From Apostichopus japonicus (Eukaryota > Echinodermata > Holothuroidea > Aspidochirotida > Stichopodidae), in assembly GCF_037975245.1 (NCBI RefSeq), contig NC_092569.1, positions 17,341,501 to 17,405,500 on the forward strand: DNA of 64,000 nt, read 5' to 3'. The position numbers and the translations under genes were made by a program. Numbering within the stretch: position 1 is the stretch's first letter; every line of letters begins with the position of its first letter. The notes under the pieces are model-generated. The model did not search any database and was not told where the DNA came from. It was given only the letters and a program-made list of their open reading frames with translations. Below, in pieces: positions 1 through 13,745 of this stretch.

Positions 1-2256
1 TGACGATTGGAATAAAGAAAAACCTATTTGTGGGAGAAGTACTTTTTGTGAATACAAACGAAGTGATTTTTAGTTCAATGATAACTTGAGCCTATCGTTA
101 ACAAGATAGTTGCCAGTGTTTTCTAGTTTGAAATAACATAGCAATTATTTCAATGAATAAAGTTAACGACGTGAGTTAATGTTTGTAACAAACACAGCAA
201 ATACTTACATGTATTTAACAAAAGGAATTGAATATGAGAGGAAATTAAGCTTTATATACACAGTATATGGAATATATAAATTCATACCTTTCTTTCACCG
301 TGAAAGTACACTATTTATTGACATGGAAATACGGAACAGTAGGAAATGCACCAATTACATGCGTGAGGTTTACAGGAGATCTTAGCCGATATCAACGAAG
401 AAAACACATGAAAATAAAATGCTTTAAATTGTAAATACACGAAAATGTTAAAAAAAATACGTGTGAATGTACCTGACAACAACTGATTTATCTGTGTTAC
501 AAGTCGAGTTGACGTTACGGTAAATAAACAGTAAAATGAATTAAGAGTGCACGGTGTAACCGATAAAATTCAAAGTTGCCGAGAACTAGTTTTATACTAT
601 AGTACCCTTGCATATACTTTTCAAATTCCAAGAGTATCACAATGTTGTACTTAAGGATCTCATTATCAAGTTAAAACTACTTGCTTGATAGTTTAGGACA
701 TACACTTTTTAATTGTGCATTGTCTTCAAAATCATGAAAACCATTGAAGTTAACATATGGAAGTATTGCATGGAAGCTAATTGTTAAGTTCGATAATGCC
801 AGGCAAAATGAATTGGTGTTTTATGTAACTTTCAATAATTGACAACCTCTTAGTAAGAAGAAATCAAATAAAACTGTCAATGCGAAATATATTAGATAAT
901 TATAGTAGCAAGTTTCTTAACCTCTGTTCTTTCTATAATAATCTTTACAGAATATAAATAGGGGGCGTTGAATGAAGTTGATTGAAAAACAATTAAAAAG
1001 ATGATTTTAATTACAAACGTTGTCAGCAAGTGTTATTTGTCCAAGCTTTCAGCACAGATATTTCTGAATTTACTATAAGAAACTATTTGTTTTTCCAATA
1101 ATACACAACGTTATCATTTTACAATTCCGCCTATCATATTGAAATAACTTTGTTGATACTATGAGTATGATATAAATATGTCGACCATAATTTTACTATG
1201 TTATCAACTTTCAACTATACTTTTCTTAAAACTATATGACATAGAGAAAAAGTAATGAAATAATCTATAATTTTACAAAATTTTCTCAATTATATATGTA
1301 ATACCTTTTTAAAATATTTAACGCAGATCACTGGAACTCGAAAGGGTGAATGCTTTACTTGGACAAGAAGTGTAGCGATTTTATGTAACAGAAAGCGTAC
1401 TGTTACTATTATGAGTATTATTATGATATATGTTTTGGCTTTTTTTTAATTCTCTTTTGGGTAAGATAAACCTATACTGTAACCTTAAAATACTTTGCGT
1501 ACTAATGTAGTCAAATCGATTTGTTAAGAGGCAGTCATCCGTCGTTAAGGATAGACTGAATGAATTTATCTCTTGTCTTGTATTATTCTGACAATATTAA
1601 CAGCTTTGTACTAAGCCATTCAGTAAAACAAACAGTTATAGTATTATAAATTTTGTCTTATATTACAAAAAATAGCGATGAAGTGGTAAATATAAACACT
1701 TAGAGATACACAATTGGGAGTGTGCGTTGTTAATAGAAAATATGAGAGTTTTTTCTTAAGGCAATGCAAAATTGATAAATAAAAGAAAGATATTTATTTC
1801 AAAATAAATTTCGTTCTTGCAAAAAAATAGATGTAACTAAACATAAGATATACTTTGTTATTGCATTTTTTTTTAACTTCCAGTGCAAATTTTACAAAAA
1901 AACACACCTTCCTGGAGGATGCTGAAGATTATTATTTTGGAAAGAAGGAATTTATTGAAGAAAAATTATTATTTTGGAAAGAAGGAATTTATTGAAGAAA
2001 AAATATTATTTGCTAAGTACATAAAATGTTATATTAGAAATTGTAAAACAGCTTATCAAGTAGTTAGATTTTCTTCAAATTTTGGGAGGAATTATCAAAT
2101 CAAACAAGCAAGTAAGAAACATATGAAAAGGTTATCCAGTGCTTGAATCTTTCTACATTACTAATTTTTTTTTTGTTAAATTGTAGCATCTAACAATCAA
2201 GAAAGAAACATGATTTATAAGAAACATTAACGTAAACTGTAAAATATTTAACTCAC
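1..2256 (-). other. intron 1 of gene 0 (5' part of intron)
   Basis: This stretch lies downstream, on the minus strand, of the signal-peptide exon at 2257-2337. By comparison with genes 2 and 3, whose first introns are about 3.0 kb, it is most of intron 1 of a gene whose body lies left of the window. It aligns with 45766-47859 (gene 3 intron 1) and, less closely, with 26320-28816 (gene 2) and 13131-13745 (gene 1). No exon is visible in it. Confidence 0.65.
1928..2001. repeat. 37-bp tandem duplication in intron 1 of gene 0
   Basis: Two adjacent copies of a 37-bp unit containing ATTATTTTGGAAAGAAGG. The motif starts at 1931 and again at 1968. The paralogous introns near 28575 and 47555 carry one copy, so the doubling is specific to this copy. 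Confidence 0.8.
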
Positions 2257-2337
2257 CGTTTCTTCCGAGGACGTAAACGCGATCATTGTTGTGCACAAGA
2301 ATGCAAAGATTGCTCGAACAGACACGGAAGTCTCCAT
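2257..2337 (-). CDS. gene 0, exon 1: signal peptide exon (rest of gene outside window)
   Basis: An 81-nt first coding exon on the minus strand. It has an ATG at 2337 and a consensus donor (ACG|GTGAGT) just below 2257. It encodes 27 residues beginning [20 protein letters not shown], a typical secretory signal peptide with a basic residue before a hydrophobic core, and ends in SSEET at codon phase 0. The same exon starts genes 2 and 3, where the next exon continues in frame. The remaining exons must lie left of position 1, so this is the 5' end of a fifth array member. The residue changes (E2T, P3-neighbourhood, A5S) keep the frame open, which suggests a functional copy. Confidence 0.7.
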
Positions 2338-4837
2338 ATTTGTGAATGTCTTGGTATAATATGAATGACAAGTCAATGAAATGATTTATATTTCAAGAGC
2401 TAAAAAATATCCTCGATGTTCCTGGAAACAACGGATGACTTGAAGTGTACTTACAAAGTTGTAAAATGATGATGTCTCGCAGCCAGATCGCATTGTTCTT
2501 CTTCTTGGTTAGATACCGTCAGTCAGTTTTAAACAGATAGGGATTCAAAAGGCACCCATATACTATGGAAACTTCCAGTCCGTCAAGGAATACCGTTACA
2601 TGTTACATCACGTTGCGGAAATATTTACATATTGTGCGAGAATTCGACATCTACAGTTTATAAATATGTTTATTTAAAGTAAGGAAGCAGGTTGAGTAAA
2701 ACATTTATTTCTTTATTTTAAGATAAGACAACCAAACGACTGTAAGTGTCATAAACTCTGCCCCCATGATATATGGTGTATATTTTTTTATTGAATTGAT
2801 CCTCGAATAGTTGCAAAATGTAAAGAAACAGGAATGAAATTACATTTTCTTTCATTTTTAGGCTTTACGTTTCCATGGGCTATACTATCAGAATACAACT
2901 TTCTCGTAATGTCAAATATACGGCACGCAAATTGGTATACAATCGTCTTAAATGTGTTAAATTATTCAAATCATTTCGTGGAATCAACGTCTTCTACCCT
3001 CTATCCCATTCCTTGTCCCTCTCTTTTTGAGTATTTTGCGTTTTGACACCCACCCACAATAAAGTGTACAAGGAAACTGTACAGGAGTGGTTTGCCATAG
3101 GGAGCGGATAGGGGCCGAGACGAGGAAGGGCAATCGATATTGTCGAAAACATTGTGAAGATTTGGAGTTCTACCACAAAATGTATCATAAACGATATAAA
3201 TGGATATCATCATTTCCCATTTACCAAAATAACAATTTGTTTACCATTACGGATGTAAGCCAAAATTGTTGACCCCCCACCTAAAATTTGAAATCGTCAC
3301 AGAGGGTAGAGCAAAGGCGCAACAACGTACACTTTCGGCGGTTTATCCCCAGAATAAATCAGGAGGCCTAACCAACCGCTCTCTACTGACATACATACTA
3401 TTAAAAAAGTCGTGAAGTATTCCTTTAGTGATAACAAAGAAGTCGAAAATCATTCAACATTTTGTTCAATAGTTTGCAAAATATAGCACCGTGTTGCATC
3501 TAAGCACCCTCCGTTTTTACAAAAATTCTCAAAAATGACATACGTCCCCTTAGACCCTCCCCTTGACGACAAAAAGTCTTATCCTCCCACTACAAAAAAA
3601 AAATATATATATATCCTTGCGTCTTTAGGATAGAGCATGAATCTTATCATGAAGTCTTAGTTCTCGGACAAAATTGTTGTTTGTTCCTTCACACCATATA
3701 ACCATGGCTACATATACCTGCCATACAAGGCATTACCACATCCATCACGATGATGCCTATTTAACACTAGCAATTATATAAGGCTTACGCGACATACAGT
3801 GTGTATTCTTGTACGTTTGCTAGATTTTGTGCGACGGATCCCAGCCCTGTATTACCCTGTCCTGCTTAATATGGTATAAAATGATCATATCGATATTACA
3901 AACGCGATAATGTGTAGCTTCGACAACATAAAAGATAAAGACAGATGCCAAAATGTGCATACGTGCATAGTTACATTGTACTATCGTTTGGCTACTTAAC
4001 AACTTAGGAATGTCGTATCACTGATAAAACAAAAGATAAACGTATAGATGCCATCGTATGCACACTTACTTAACAACCTTACACGTTACTTAACAATCTT
4101 GAAACTAACTATATTTTTCCAAAATAAAATTGCATCTTTGACACACGTAAATGTGTCTCTCTTCTGTCGTGATTTGCTATTACGTTTCGTATGGGGAAGT
4201 TAATAAGCGGGAAGAATTTCTAGCTTAAACAATTTAACACTTCCGAACAATAACAGCGGTAATTTCACTTAGCACATATTGAAGTAAAGAATACAAAACT
4301 TCATGGTATCTAGATAAATGGGTTGTGTTAATTGACCGTTCTTAAAGCATAACGGGAATGTTATAGTTTTTGTAAAAACTGTTTTCGTATGACACAAATC
4401 TTCTGCGTAACATTTCCAACAATATGAATGTTAAAGATTATTTGTGTATATGTACCATTTTGGTGCTTGAATGGGGGAAAGAGGGGTGGGGGGATGAGGA
4501 AGTATGCAAACAAATTGTATTAAATACGCAGAGGTCTAGTATGCGACCTGGCTCCTAAGTTAAATAAGAATGGGCATATCAAGACTGATTTCTAATTTAT
4601 AGAATGCAATGCAAAACTGCAAAAAATGCAAAAATTACTATTGTGAGATGTGTTATACAAGCTGGAAATAAGCATACCCCTAAAAATATTACCGTTCATT
4701 AAGATATTGCTACAGAGAGCCAATCAAAAGTGAACAGAAGTAGTTACATCCATCAGTGCTATGGCCCGCGGATTGGGTGGGAAAGTACAATGGGATCCCG
4801 CAAGTTCCATTTCGTGTCCAACCCTGTTAAAGGAATT
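2338..4837. repeat. 5' flank of gene 0, segmentally duplicated
   Basis: This non-coding flank matches the flanks of gene 2 (28898-31050, with a second partial copy at 35682-37210) and gene 3 (47941-49312 continued at 51021-52082). It contains a promoter-like TTTAAA at 2527-2534. The CRE-like site of the paralogs is degraded here to TTACATCA near 2605. The part near 3480-3600 contains a run similar to hAT-element interiors (CCCCTTAGACCCTCCCCTTG). Homology stops near 4837. Confidence 0.7.
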
Positions 4838-7800
4838 GTCTGGTGAAAGATTTTGATACATTGTCCTTGTAGTTTTTCTTTTTTTTCTTTCTAACCATGT
4901 AAAAATTGTCCCAATTCAACGTTTTCTTCTTGTAGAAATCTGGTTTTCAAATTCACCAGTTTCTCACCAAAAGTACCGTTTGTTCGAACGCATTAATATT
5001 GTAACGATTTTGGGGGTGGGGGTTGAGATTGGGTAGCGTTAGGCCGGCAGGTTAGGATCCTTGGCCGATGGTGTTGTATTTTGATTGGCCACAAAGTCGG
5101 AGAAATAGCGTGGAGTCAAACACAAGTAGAAATTATCCAAACAATCCAGGTAAGTATAAAACGGTTTATTTCCGCAACTGACTATTAAAATAAACGTAAA
5201 TGGACTTCTTCGTCCTAAACAAGGATAAATAAATCAGCTCTCAATTGCTCTAAGAAGTAACAGAAAAATACGGCGAGAAGTAAAAGAAAAACGATGAAAT
5301 ACAGCTTCAGAGGCCTGCTCTAAATGGTATTGGCTTCAGGGCGTAAACCTGCCAAGATACCAAACAACGCTATAGACCTTGCTGTTGAAGAACTCGATTA
5401 AGGTGTTCCCTATTTCCTTCGAAAACATCCTTATATACGGGATCTAATTTACATAAACTTACAATGGGTCTCTTTGACTGAGAATGGTTGATAAAAGAGT
5501 GCAGCTTTCCTAAGGTCTGATAATCCCCCCGAAAACGAAATACATTTTAAACCCTTAATAGAACATTAGCTAAAAACATCTGCACCCATCCCACATGAAT
5601 GAATTTTACGATCGTACGACATACTGCTACGTAATGAATATTACCATAACGTTTGTGATGGCGGATAATCCGCATAGCGGCAAACAATGGTCTATGCAGC
5701 GCGCGGCTAATCCTACTATTACTACAGTAACAAAGGGAATACCTAAGCCAAGGGATTAACCCGGAGAGCCGCTCCGCAGGGCTCCGCCACTGCTCCCCAT
5801 ACGCTCCGCACGACCTTGGCCAGAGGTCGGCCCGAGCGTTACAATATGGTGATTGACGTAGTGCTGGCTAATAGGCAAAACAGGCGACTTGAAGTTAGCA
5901 CTCCCATTTCCGCAGCAAGTACACTCTCACGTGTACACGCACAGGTGATTGCCTATATAGCGTACATAATGCGAACGTATATAGCCTACTGTACCATGCC
6001 CAGCTGGTATACGTATAGCGTTGCACATAATATACTCTCACACTCATACCACAGATCATAAACTGTTCTTCGAAATTGCTGAAATAAAATTCACGCATTA
6101 GCGTAAATGACGTCACGTTCTGTACTGTTCAAATCATATTGGAAATGTCCATCCTTAACGATTAAAAAATCGTTTCTCTGTCAAACGCAACATTAGCGTT
6201 CTCATACTTTGACAACATGTTTGGAAAATTATTTATCATTTTTTAAGGTAACTTATTTGGGCCATCAGACAATCCTTTTAAGTCAATAAAACATTTATGG
6301 TTGGGGTGCGACATCAAGTACAGGTGCAGAGTGTATTATATGTAGACCGTTGTTTACAAAAGACAATGCCTTATAAAACCTGAAGATAAATAAATAAGCT
6401 ATATGGTTATGGTGGCGTGTGCAATAGGGAGGGGTGGGAACTCCATACTTTTATAGGTATCTATTAGAACAACCATGTGCTAAGACCCAACTAAAATACC
6501 TAATTTATACACTAACTATGCCTAAGAATGCACCATTTGAACTCTTAACTTTGAATTTTATTATACGGAGGACCACCAGAACCCCTAAATAGGGGTCGGA
6601 TTCTACGACCCCGCAGCCACATCCCTCATTTGTAAGAAAAGTTAGATCGACGGTATAACTTTGGATCAGTAATTTAATGTTATTGCATAGGATACCACCA
6701 ACGTCGTTCCAGATACAGGGATATTGAATTTCACAACTGATTACCTTTGAGATACATACGGTGTACCAATGCAAAAGATTTATGCAAGCTTGTTAGGAAT
6801 ATTAGCAACTCATTATACCAATTACGTGCATAGACAAACATATCAATAATGCATTCGTACGAGCGTAATGTTTTCTTGCTCTTTGTGTCATGTTTCATGC
6901 TTAAACAGCTTTCAAATGTTACCCGTGAACAATTAAAAGAATCAAGTGAGCGAGATATCGATATATACATTTACAAGGATACTTCAAAATAGACACATAA
7001 TTTCCTGTTTTATGCACTGAGTTGCAAGCTGGGGAAATAATACAGCGTGCTATTTATGGTACTTCTAAATCAAACATAAGTATAAGGAACAGATATCCGA
7101 GATAACCATTGATTGTATCACATTTTAACTTAATGTAGAAAACTATGGACTTAAAACCGGGGTCTTCTAATACTCCATGTTATACATACAAAGATCCAAC
7201 TACCGCAGCATATAATAACTGAAATAAATTAACAGTTCATTAACTGTTATTCATTAATTACAACAAATGTTGTTAATTCAGTAAAGAGTTGTCAATAGAA
7301 TATAATTGGATGTTCCCATAGTATTTGGATCTACTGATTTCCTTCTTCTTTGAGAAAACAGTTCCCAGGTTGAACAAGGGTAAGTTATCTTATGCTTAGC
7401 ATGACGCAGTCAAAACGTTGTGATTTACTTCTCTTCGTGAAAACCTTGGGTAAAGGGGGGGGGGGGTGAGTATGAATAAACTTTACTTTACGAAATCAAC
7501 CATAACTGTTCAGAGAGGCTTAATACAGTTTGAAGGTGGAAGCTTCTGTAAAAGCTCAATGGTTGAAGCTTATAACATATGCAAGATAATGAAAGACACC
7601 AAAATACTTTGACATGTAAATTACATCTTTATATTGGTCGCAATGGAAAGAAGGAACTTAATATTTTATGTCATAAACATCTTGACCTTGGGTCCACCCC
7701 GGTGATACAAGATGAACTACATATCAATGTCACGTATAATCAGTTGGCAAGATAATACACGTTTAGTAATTAATGTTTAGTTCATGTTTAGTGCCGTCTT

Positions 7801-8070
7801 TTCTCCACGTATACGTCGCCATTTTTGGCCACCGTGGCAGTTATATATTTAGGGAATATCCTCAATATCATATTCTTGCTACATAAGATTCTCTACATGG
7901 GGGCAACAGACGTACAGATTTTGCTGACCTGCTGAGTCCTACATACGGTTCTATGTTGCTATCAATAGCAATAGAGAATTTGGGAGCGATATGCCGATTT
8001 GTATATGAGAGTGAAGGTCGAATAGTTCCTAATGTTCCACAAGCAGAGCAAAATTGAGTGAAATATATCT

Positions 8071-8072
<2 letters not shown>

Positions 8073-8128
<56 letters not shown>
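8073..8128. repeat. (TA)n(TG)n microsatellite
   Basis: An uninterrupted TA run passes directly into a TG run. It sits immediately before a SINE tail fragment at 8129, as the TA tracts beside the full SINE copies do. Confidence 0.95.
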
Positions 8129-8129
<1 letters not shown>

Positions 8130-8173
8130 GAGGCTGGAAATGTTTCACTGTTCTAGATTTTTGAACTCACTAC
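8129..8173 (+). mobile_element. SINE tail fragment
   Basis: The sequence from GGAGGCTGGAAATGTTTCAC through the TTTTTGAACTCACTAC region matches the part just 3' of the tRNA-like heads at 23867 and 61462. There the same GGAGGCTG and CACTGTTCT words are followed by TTTTCCAACTCATTACG. Only the tail is present here; the tRNA-like head is absent. Confidence 0.55.
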
Positions 8174-9089
8174 AATTTCACTTGTATACATATAATGCAA
8201 ATGATCAAGAACATTCATTATTTTGTCAGTAGCTCTACAAACATGTTCTTCATTTTGTTGAATGTGATTTAGCTAATAGAGATACATATTTTTATACATA
8301 CCATTATTTATACCACATATATATTCTACAAACTACATCGCCCTGAGAAGGGGTTCTGTTGAAATTATTACACATGCTAATTGCATGGTAGCTTAAAGGT
8401 ACATATGTTGAGACAGAAGGAAAGAACGTTTATCATAAATTCCGAATAAAGGAGTGTTACAGTTCGCGAGTGTTGCAGCTGGCTTTGTATTCCTAAATTC
8501 GCTGACTTGTAAAGTTTTTAGTTTTACGAATTGCTTCACTTGGTCTGTATCATTTACAACAATTTAAGTATGAATTATATATTTAAATTTTCTTTATAAT
8601 TTAAACATTAGGTTGATCTTGAAAATTTACCTTAGGGCATAGTAATTCTTGACAGTATTACTTTCTTGCAAAAATTTAACTGATGAATATGCGACGAAAT
8701 CATCCCATCGGCCGTGTACCTGTAAGCAGAATTGTGAAGGAAGCTCACTAAGTTAGTAGCCAGAGTAGGCTACCCATAGTGCCTTGTTTTATGTATCGCT
8801 GATCAAAGAAAATGGATTTAAAGAGATTTGAAGGGACAATATTTATAAGTATGGACATTTCAGTTTACTGTTATGTCAGTATAGTATAAAGTTAGAAACA
8901 AAATAAATTGCTCACTGAGCTCTGTAGGTTTTAAGTCAGCGATACACATATGAACCTAATTGTTGTATATCTTAGTAATAATAGTTTATCCGAATACATT
9001 CAGACGATATGAAATCACGTTAGTTGAAGTCGAGCCTAAAGACTTCAAAGCCCTAAAGAGAATTTATATTGTTGTTGTGTAGGCGTTAT

Positions 9090-9279
9090 TGGGTGAGGGG
9101 TGGGGAAGAAGTCTTAACGCGCGTGATATGGCGTTCTCAGAATGAAATAACCAGTACCTATTAAAAGAAACACCAAAATGATTTTGTTGTAGTATTAAAA
9201 ATTTTCATGGTAGAGTGGGGAGGGGTCTTAATGTGGGGGATCTGGCATTTCAAGAATGAAATAACCAGTACCTATTAAA
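9090..9279. repeat. diverged tandem repeat, two copies, period about 115 bp
   Basis: Two copies end in the identical word GAATGAAATAACCAGTACCT (near 9140-9160 and 9255-9275). Each is preceded by a GTGGGGA-rich segment with GTCTTAA. The 5' parts have diverged. Confidence 0.8.
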
Positions 9280-9732
9280 TATATACTAATATAAAGATAC
9301 TAAAAAGTTATCTTTTCGTGGTATTAGGATTTACCTTAGCTTATAATTGGCGGCGTGATTTGAGCTCAACGGCACAAAGAGGTACATCGTACAGACATCT
9401 CGTTGAAAAAATGTATTTGGTACCAGTATTTTATATATCAAGTCTTTTTTTCCTCACAAATCACAACAAATATGATAAATAAGTCACGTTTACAATAATC
9501 ATGCTTAAAGTCGTGGTTGTGGCCTTTGTTTGAAGTTCAAACCCTGATAATGCTTCAAGTTAGCCATTTACGGTTTTGATCCTAAAAGAAAAGTCACATA
9601 CTTTAGCTCCTTTCTTTGCTGAAGTGCGTGAGCAATTTCCTTTATTACAAGACGAATAACTTGTATGATTAATTGGCGAATGTTGTCTTCTCTTTGTTAT
9701 TTCGTGAGGAATATTATGAAAGGCTCAGCCAT

Positions 9733-12237
9733 TCAAGAGGATGGACGAACTTTCATCTCAACAGATCTGACTACTTTAGCGTTCTGGCAGCATTAGCTCA
9801 TTAAGTCTTCCTCCAATATCTTTAACATATCCAATCCGTCCTGTTTGGGCTGTAGCGAATGTGCGGTGTAAGAAGCAAAACTAATAACAGTAAAAACGGA
9901 CCGAGAACAAATTATTCTGCCATCTAAGATCATCTTTAACAACGCAGAGGAGCAAAATTGGAAAGTATGTATTTTCTAAATGACTTACGGTCCATCCTCC
10001 ACCATTTTCCATATTACAGGATACTTCGAATCCTGACCCTGACCATCCAGTAGGCATGATTGTATAAACGCCATCTTGTCTTTGCCCAGCGTCATAAACA
10101 TCCTGGCAGTCTGTGAAAACGTTGGGTGGACAAGTTTCACCGTCACCTTCATATCCCTCATTACAATAACACTTTCGTACCCCATCTCTGACATCACACA
10201 CAGCATCGTTACTACATCTGTATTCTTCACAGATTAGTCGGTTATTGTTACAAGAACACTTTTGTGTGCAGTCATCGTTAACGAATGTTTCTTCATTCTG
10301 GAATTGAATTGTCGAAAAAAATGAATGCATTTATTTCAACATATATTTTGTTCTTGCAATTTGTGTTATCGCAACGTCATTTAGCTTAAGTTTTTTCTCT
10401 GTTTCGTTTGAATTGCCACTTGATATTGAGCTAAATGTCGTGCCAATACTCACTGGTATAACCACGTTGGCCTCTGCTACGAAACACCCGCATTCACTCG
10501 CACTGATACAGTCACTTCCTTGCATTAAGAAACCAGCTGGACAGGTGCAACCATCAGTACCCAAACAGTCTCTGTTACAACCAGATTGTCCGTTGGGATC
10601 TTCACATGTTGCTTTGCAACTGCAGGTTCCGTAGATCATGTTAGTAGGACATATAGGAATCGGTGTACTTGATAGTTGGTAAGATTAAGAACAAAATATT
10701 GGATTTTAACAATACTTTATATATATATATATTTGTTGGGGGGCATTTCATAATTATCTATCAGTCATGAAAAATATATATGAAGTTTTACAGGAATTAT
10801 CAAGAAAAGAAGGTTATGCAGACTGTTGAAAAAGATCTAGTTGTAGGCTTTTTATTAGGAATAAATTGTTATGGCATTATTATTAACGTTTTGTTTTTGC
10901 TTACGTGGATCAATTTCGTATGCGCCAATGTGTGTAACCTTATATTGCCCCCATTCATCAGTGATACGAAAACCTCTATATGTTGTATAGAAAGAAGCTC
11001 CATTAGAAAATTCTATATCCACACGAAGTTCGTAGTCTGCTTGATTCGTCAAATATGACATCTTTTCATTGCCGAGCCAAAACTCAGTTGAGGGAAAACC
11101 AAATCCATCTTTATACTGTGACCAACTTATTTTGAAATTAACAACATCGCCGTTGCGACGTTGTATGACCTATAACAATAGAGAAAAAGATTGCGAAAAC
11201 CATTACCACTTAAATACACTCTCTCAATTGCACACAAATATTGGGAAGTGGACAATTTATTTTACCAATTGTTGTAACTATTCACAAAGGTCGTCTCAAT
11301 AAATGATAGATATTTTCCCAGTTTCGGCGTTACTGAGTGGAGGATGCAACTTATTGATTACGACTACACATGTTAAAGTCATGATACCTACATGCTGGCG
11401 AAAGGCTTTATATATTACATAAACATTTCCAAGCAAACGTACCGTCCAGCCTCCTCCGTCAACGTCATTGTTGCAGTACACCTCAAATGGTTCTTCAAAT
11501 CCATTTGGCTTGATAATGTATACTCCGCTAGAGTTGGACGTAGAACACTGACTTTGGACGTCTCGGCAGTCCTTTGGATATTCAGAACGTTGATAAAAGA
11601 AGTAGTGAGCCACTGTAGTATAGATAGATAAACATTAAAAATAATAAAATATGATTTGTGTTCAATTTGTCAGACAAACGCCAAGAAATGACAATTATCC
11701 GTGATTTTAGGAGACGACTAAGAAACGCAGTAGCAAAAATATAATAAGACATTTGAAATAACGTGAAACACCTTAACATCAAATTTGATACAAATATCAT
11801 TTTCTGTTTTAGATTATGTTGGATACATTTTTTCTCCCCCTCTCTCATTTCCCCTTTCTCTGTTTTCTTTTGATTTATGTTTTTTTTTGTGGTGGGGGGG
11901 GGTTGAAGTAGATGAGGTAGGTGCGGGCGAATTTCTTTATATTCTAAAACAAATGTCAAAAATAAGTACAAAAAGTATATGTTGTAATTTCTTTTAATTG
12001 TTTTTAAGTTGTGGAAGTTAAAATATTAAATGCTGTCTCACAAACATACTGTCAATAAAACTTATACAGGAAGTGACCCAAAGATATCGTGGAAATAACA
12101 AAACATATTTTATGTTTGTTAATTAGGTTTTTATATATCTAGAGGGAGTGAAAAAAACAAAGCAATTAAGGTTAAACATTAAATATCTTACTTTGAGTGC
12201 CATCTGTAGTTAAAGGGAAACTTCTCCGATGAATACT
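9733..12237 (-). pseudogene. gene 1: decayed FBG-TIL-VWC-EGF-FBG paralog
   Basis: Homologous exons on the minus strand, 5' to 3': linker exon 12192-12237; FBG-A first exon 11443-11612; FBG-A second exon 10905-11169; TIL exon 10454-10671; VWC/EGF/FBG-B first exon 9989-10297; and a 51-nt remnant of the last FBG exon at 9733-9783 ending VEMKVRPSS-stop. The reading frames of the five upstream exons are still open. Three lesions argue against function. First, the signal-peptide exon is missing because a deletion joins sequence near 13745 to distant flank. Second, the acceptor before the TIL exon reads ACTAT where the paralogs have ACTAG, and the nearest substitute AG, 4 nt further in, shifts the frame to a stop. 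Third, the FBG-B middle exon and most of the last exon are gone. It could still be transcribed or act as a gene-conversion donor. Its closest relative is gene 3. Confidence 0.8.
11170..11442 (-). other. intron between FBG-A exons of gene 1
   Basis: A short phase-0 intron with GTACGT donor and TTATAG acceptor. The same intron in gene 3 (43842-44103) is similar, while genes 2 and 4 carry an extra (TA)n tract here. Confidence 0.7.
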
Positions 12238-13745
12238 CTAATTGATGAGAAAAAGAGTCACAGAAAAGATGTAAATATGTCCTGTTTATTGATAGTAATG
12301 TTTGTAAAGAACAGTTGATGTTCTCAATCTCATTAACCAAGTAATCATTTACAAGCAAATTAAAAATGCAACACATTTTCGGAAAATAATACTTTGTAAA
12401 TAATCAATATTTGAAATAGTTGTTCACCGACATGATTGCCTACATCACGATGTTTCATTCAATTATGCAATGTGTAATATTAATTTTGGAATGTGTACCC
12501 AACTTGGTGAAATGCGTAAAAAATTATAACTCACTGGAAGTATTTCCCATATGTCATTGGGGTGAGGTGGGGGACTAGAATTTGTCTAGAATTTAAATAG
12601 TTATATAAATTAATTCAAATGCAAAAATATTGTCAATACTGTTGTTGATTTTTGCACAGGGTTTGGGTCTCCATTCAAGGAACACAGATGAATATGTAAA
12701 AACAGAATTAATCTTTCGCAGTGCTATGCAAAAGATGATAAATAAATGAAGATTAAGGAACCAAGTTACAAATTCGGATTTTGCTTTCTTACATTAGGGA
12801 AAATGTAAAAGAAATATGTTTATTAACATTTAGGTTTATGAAATGATTTCATTTAAACAGTCATTCCAGCATACCACTAAGGTCAATAAGAGCTTTGCAT
12901 GTATTTTGCTTATGATGAAAACGTGATAAATAATCTTCAAACGTTGTATTTACACACATATAGCAATGTAGAAAACGTCGGAATATTTTTATACAGGTAT
13001 TTTTTACAATGTAAGTTTATGTTATCAACATTTTATGGCTTCATTTCTTAGCATGAAAAACAAACTATTTACACCATTTACGCAGAGATCGTTCACACTA
13101 CAATCGCAACGTTGTTAGGGGTGATAAATTGATGACGATTGGAATTAAGAAAAGCCTAATTGTGAAAGAAGTAAGTTTTGTGAATACAAACGAAGTGATT
13201 TTAAGTTAAATGATAACTTGAGTCTATCGTTTATAAGATAATTGCCAGTTTTCTTGCTTGATATAACATATCTAATATTTCAATGAATAAACTAAACGAT
13301 ATGAGTAAATGTGTAAAACAAACACAGCCAACACTTTCATGTCTTTTACAAATTGATTTGAATATGAAAGGAAATTAATATTTATATACATCGTGTATTG
13401 AGTTGATTAATTCAGACCTTTCTTACACCGTGAAAGTACACTTAATTGACATGGGAATATGGAACAGTAGGAAATGCAGCGATTACAATTCGTGAGGTTT
13501 ACAGGAGATATTAGCCGATATGAACGAAGAAAAAATATGAAAATAACATGCTTTCAATTTGTAAGTACACTATAATGTGAATAAATAATACGTGTGAATG
13601 TACCTGACAACATCCGATTTATCTGTGTTACAAGTCGAGTTTACGTTACGGTAAATAAACAGTAACATGAATTAAGAGTGCACAATGTAACCGATAAAAT
13701 TCTAAGTAGCCGAGAACTAGTTTTATAGTATAGTACCCTTGCATA
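12238..13745 (-). other. truncated intron 1 of gene 1
   Basis: Matches gene 3 intron 1 from 44851 to about 46240, then stops abruptly at the deletion junction near 13745. No exon is seen. Relative to the gene 0 copy about 3.3 kb is missing beyond the junction, including the signal-peptide exon. Confidence 0.7.

Larger units (their letters stand above)
4838..9732. other. unique spacer between gene 0 flank and gene 1 relic
   Basis: About 4.9 kb with no match to the other spacers in the window. Open frames are short and carry no recognisable domain. It contains a (TA)n(TG)n microsatellite, a SINE tail fragment and a diverged tandem repeat, listed separately. Beyond these I see nothing I can name. 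Confidence 0.6.

Noticed and set aside
4990-5760. Possible solo LTR beginning TGTAACGATT
   Set aside because: I could not find a matching CA end with a target duplication or a second copy, so the call is unsupported.
11582-11971. 129-codon minus-strand frame next to the FBG-A exon of gene 1
   Set aside because: It lies in the intron between the linker exon and FBG-A; its sequence is low-complexity and the gene 3 intron breaks it.
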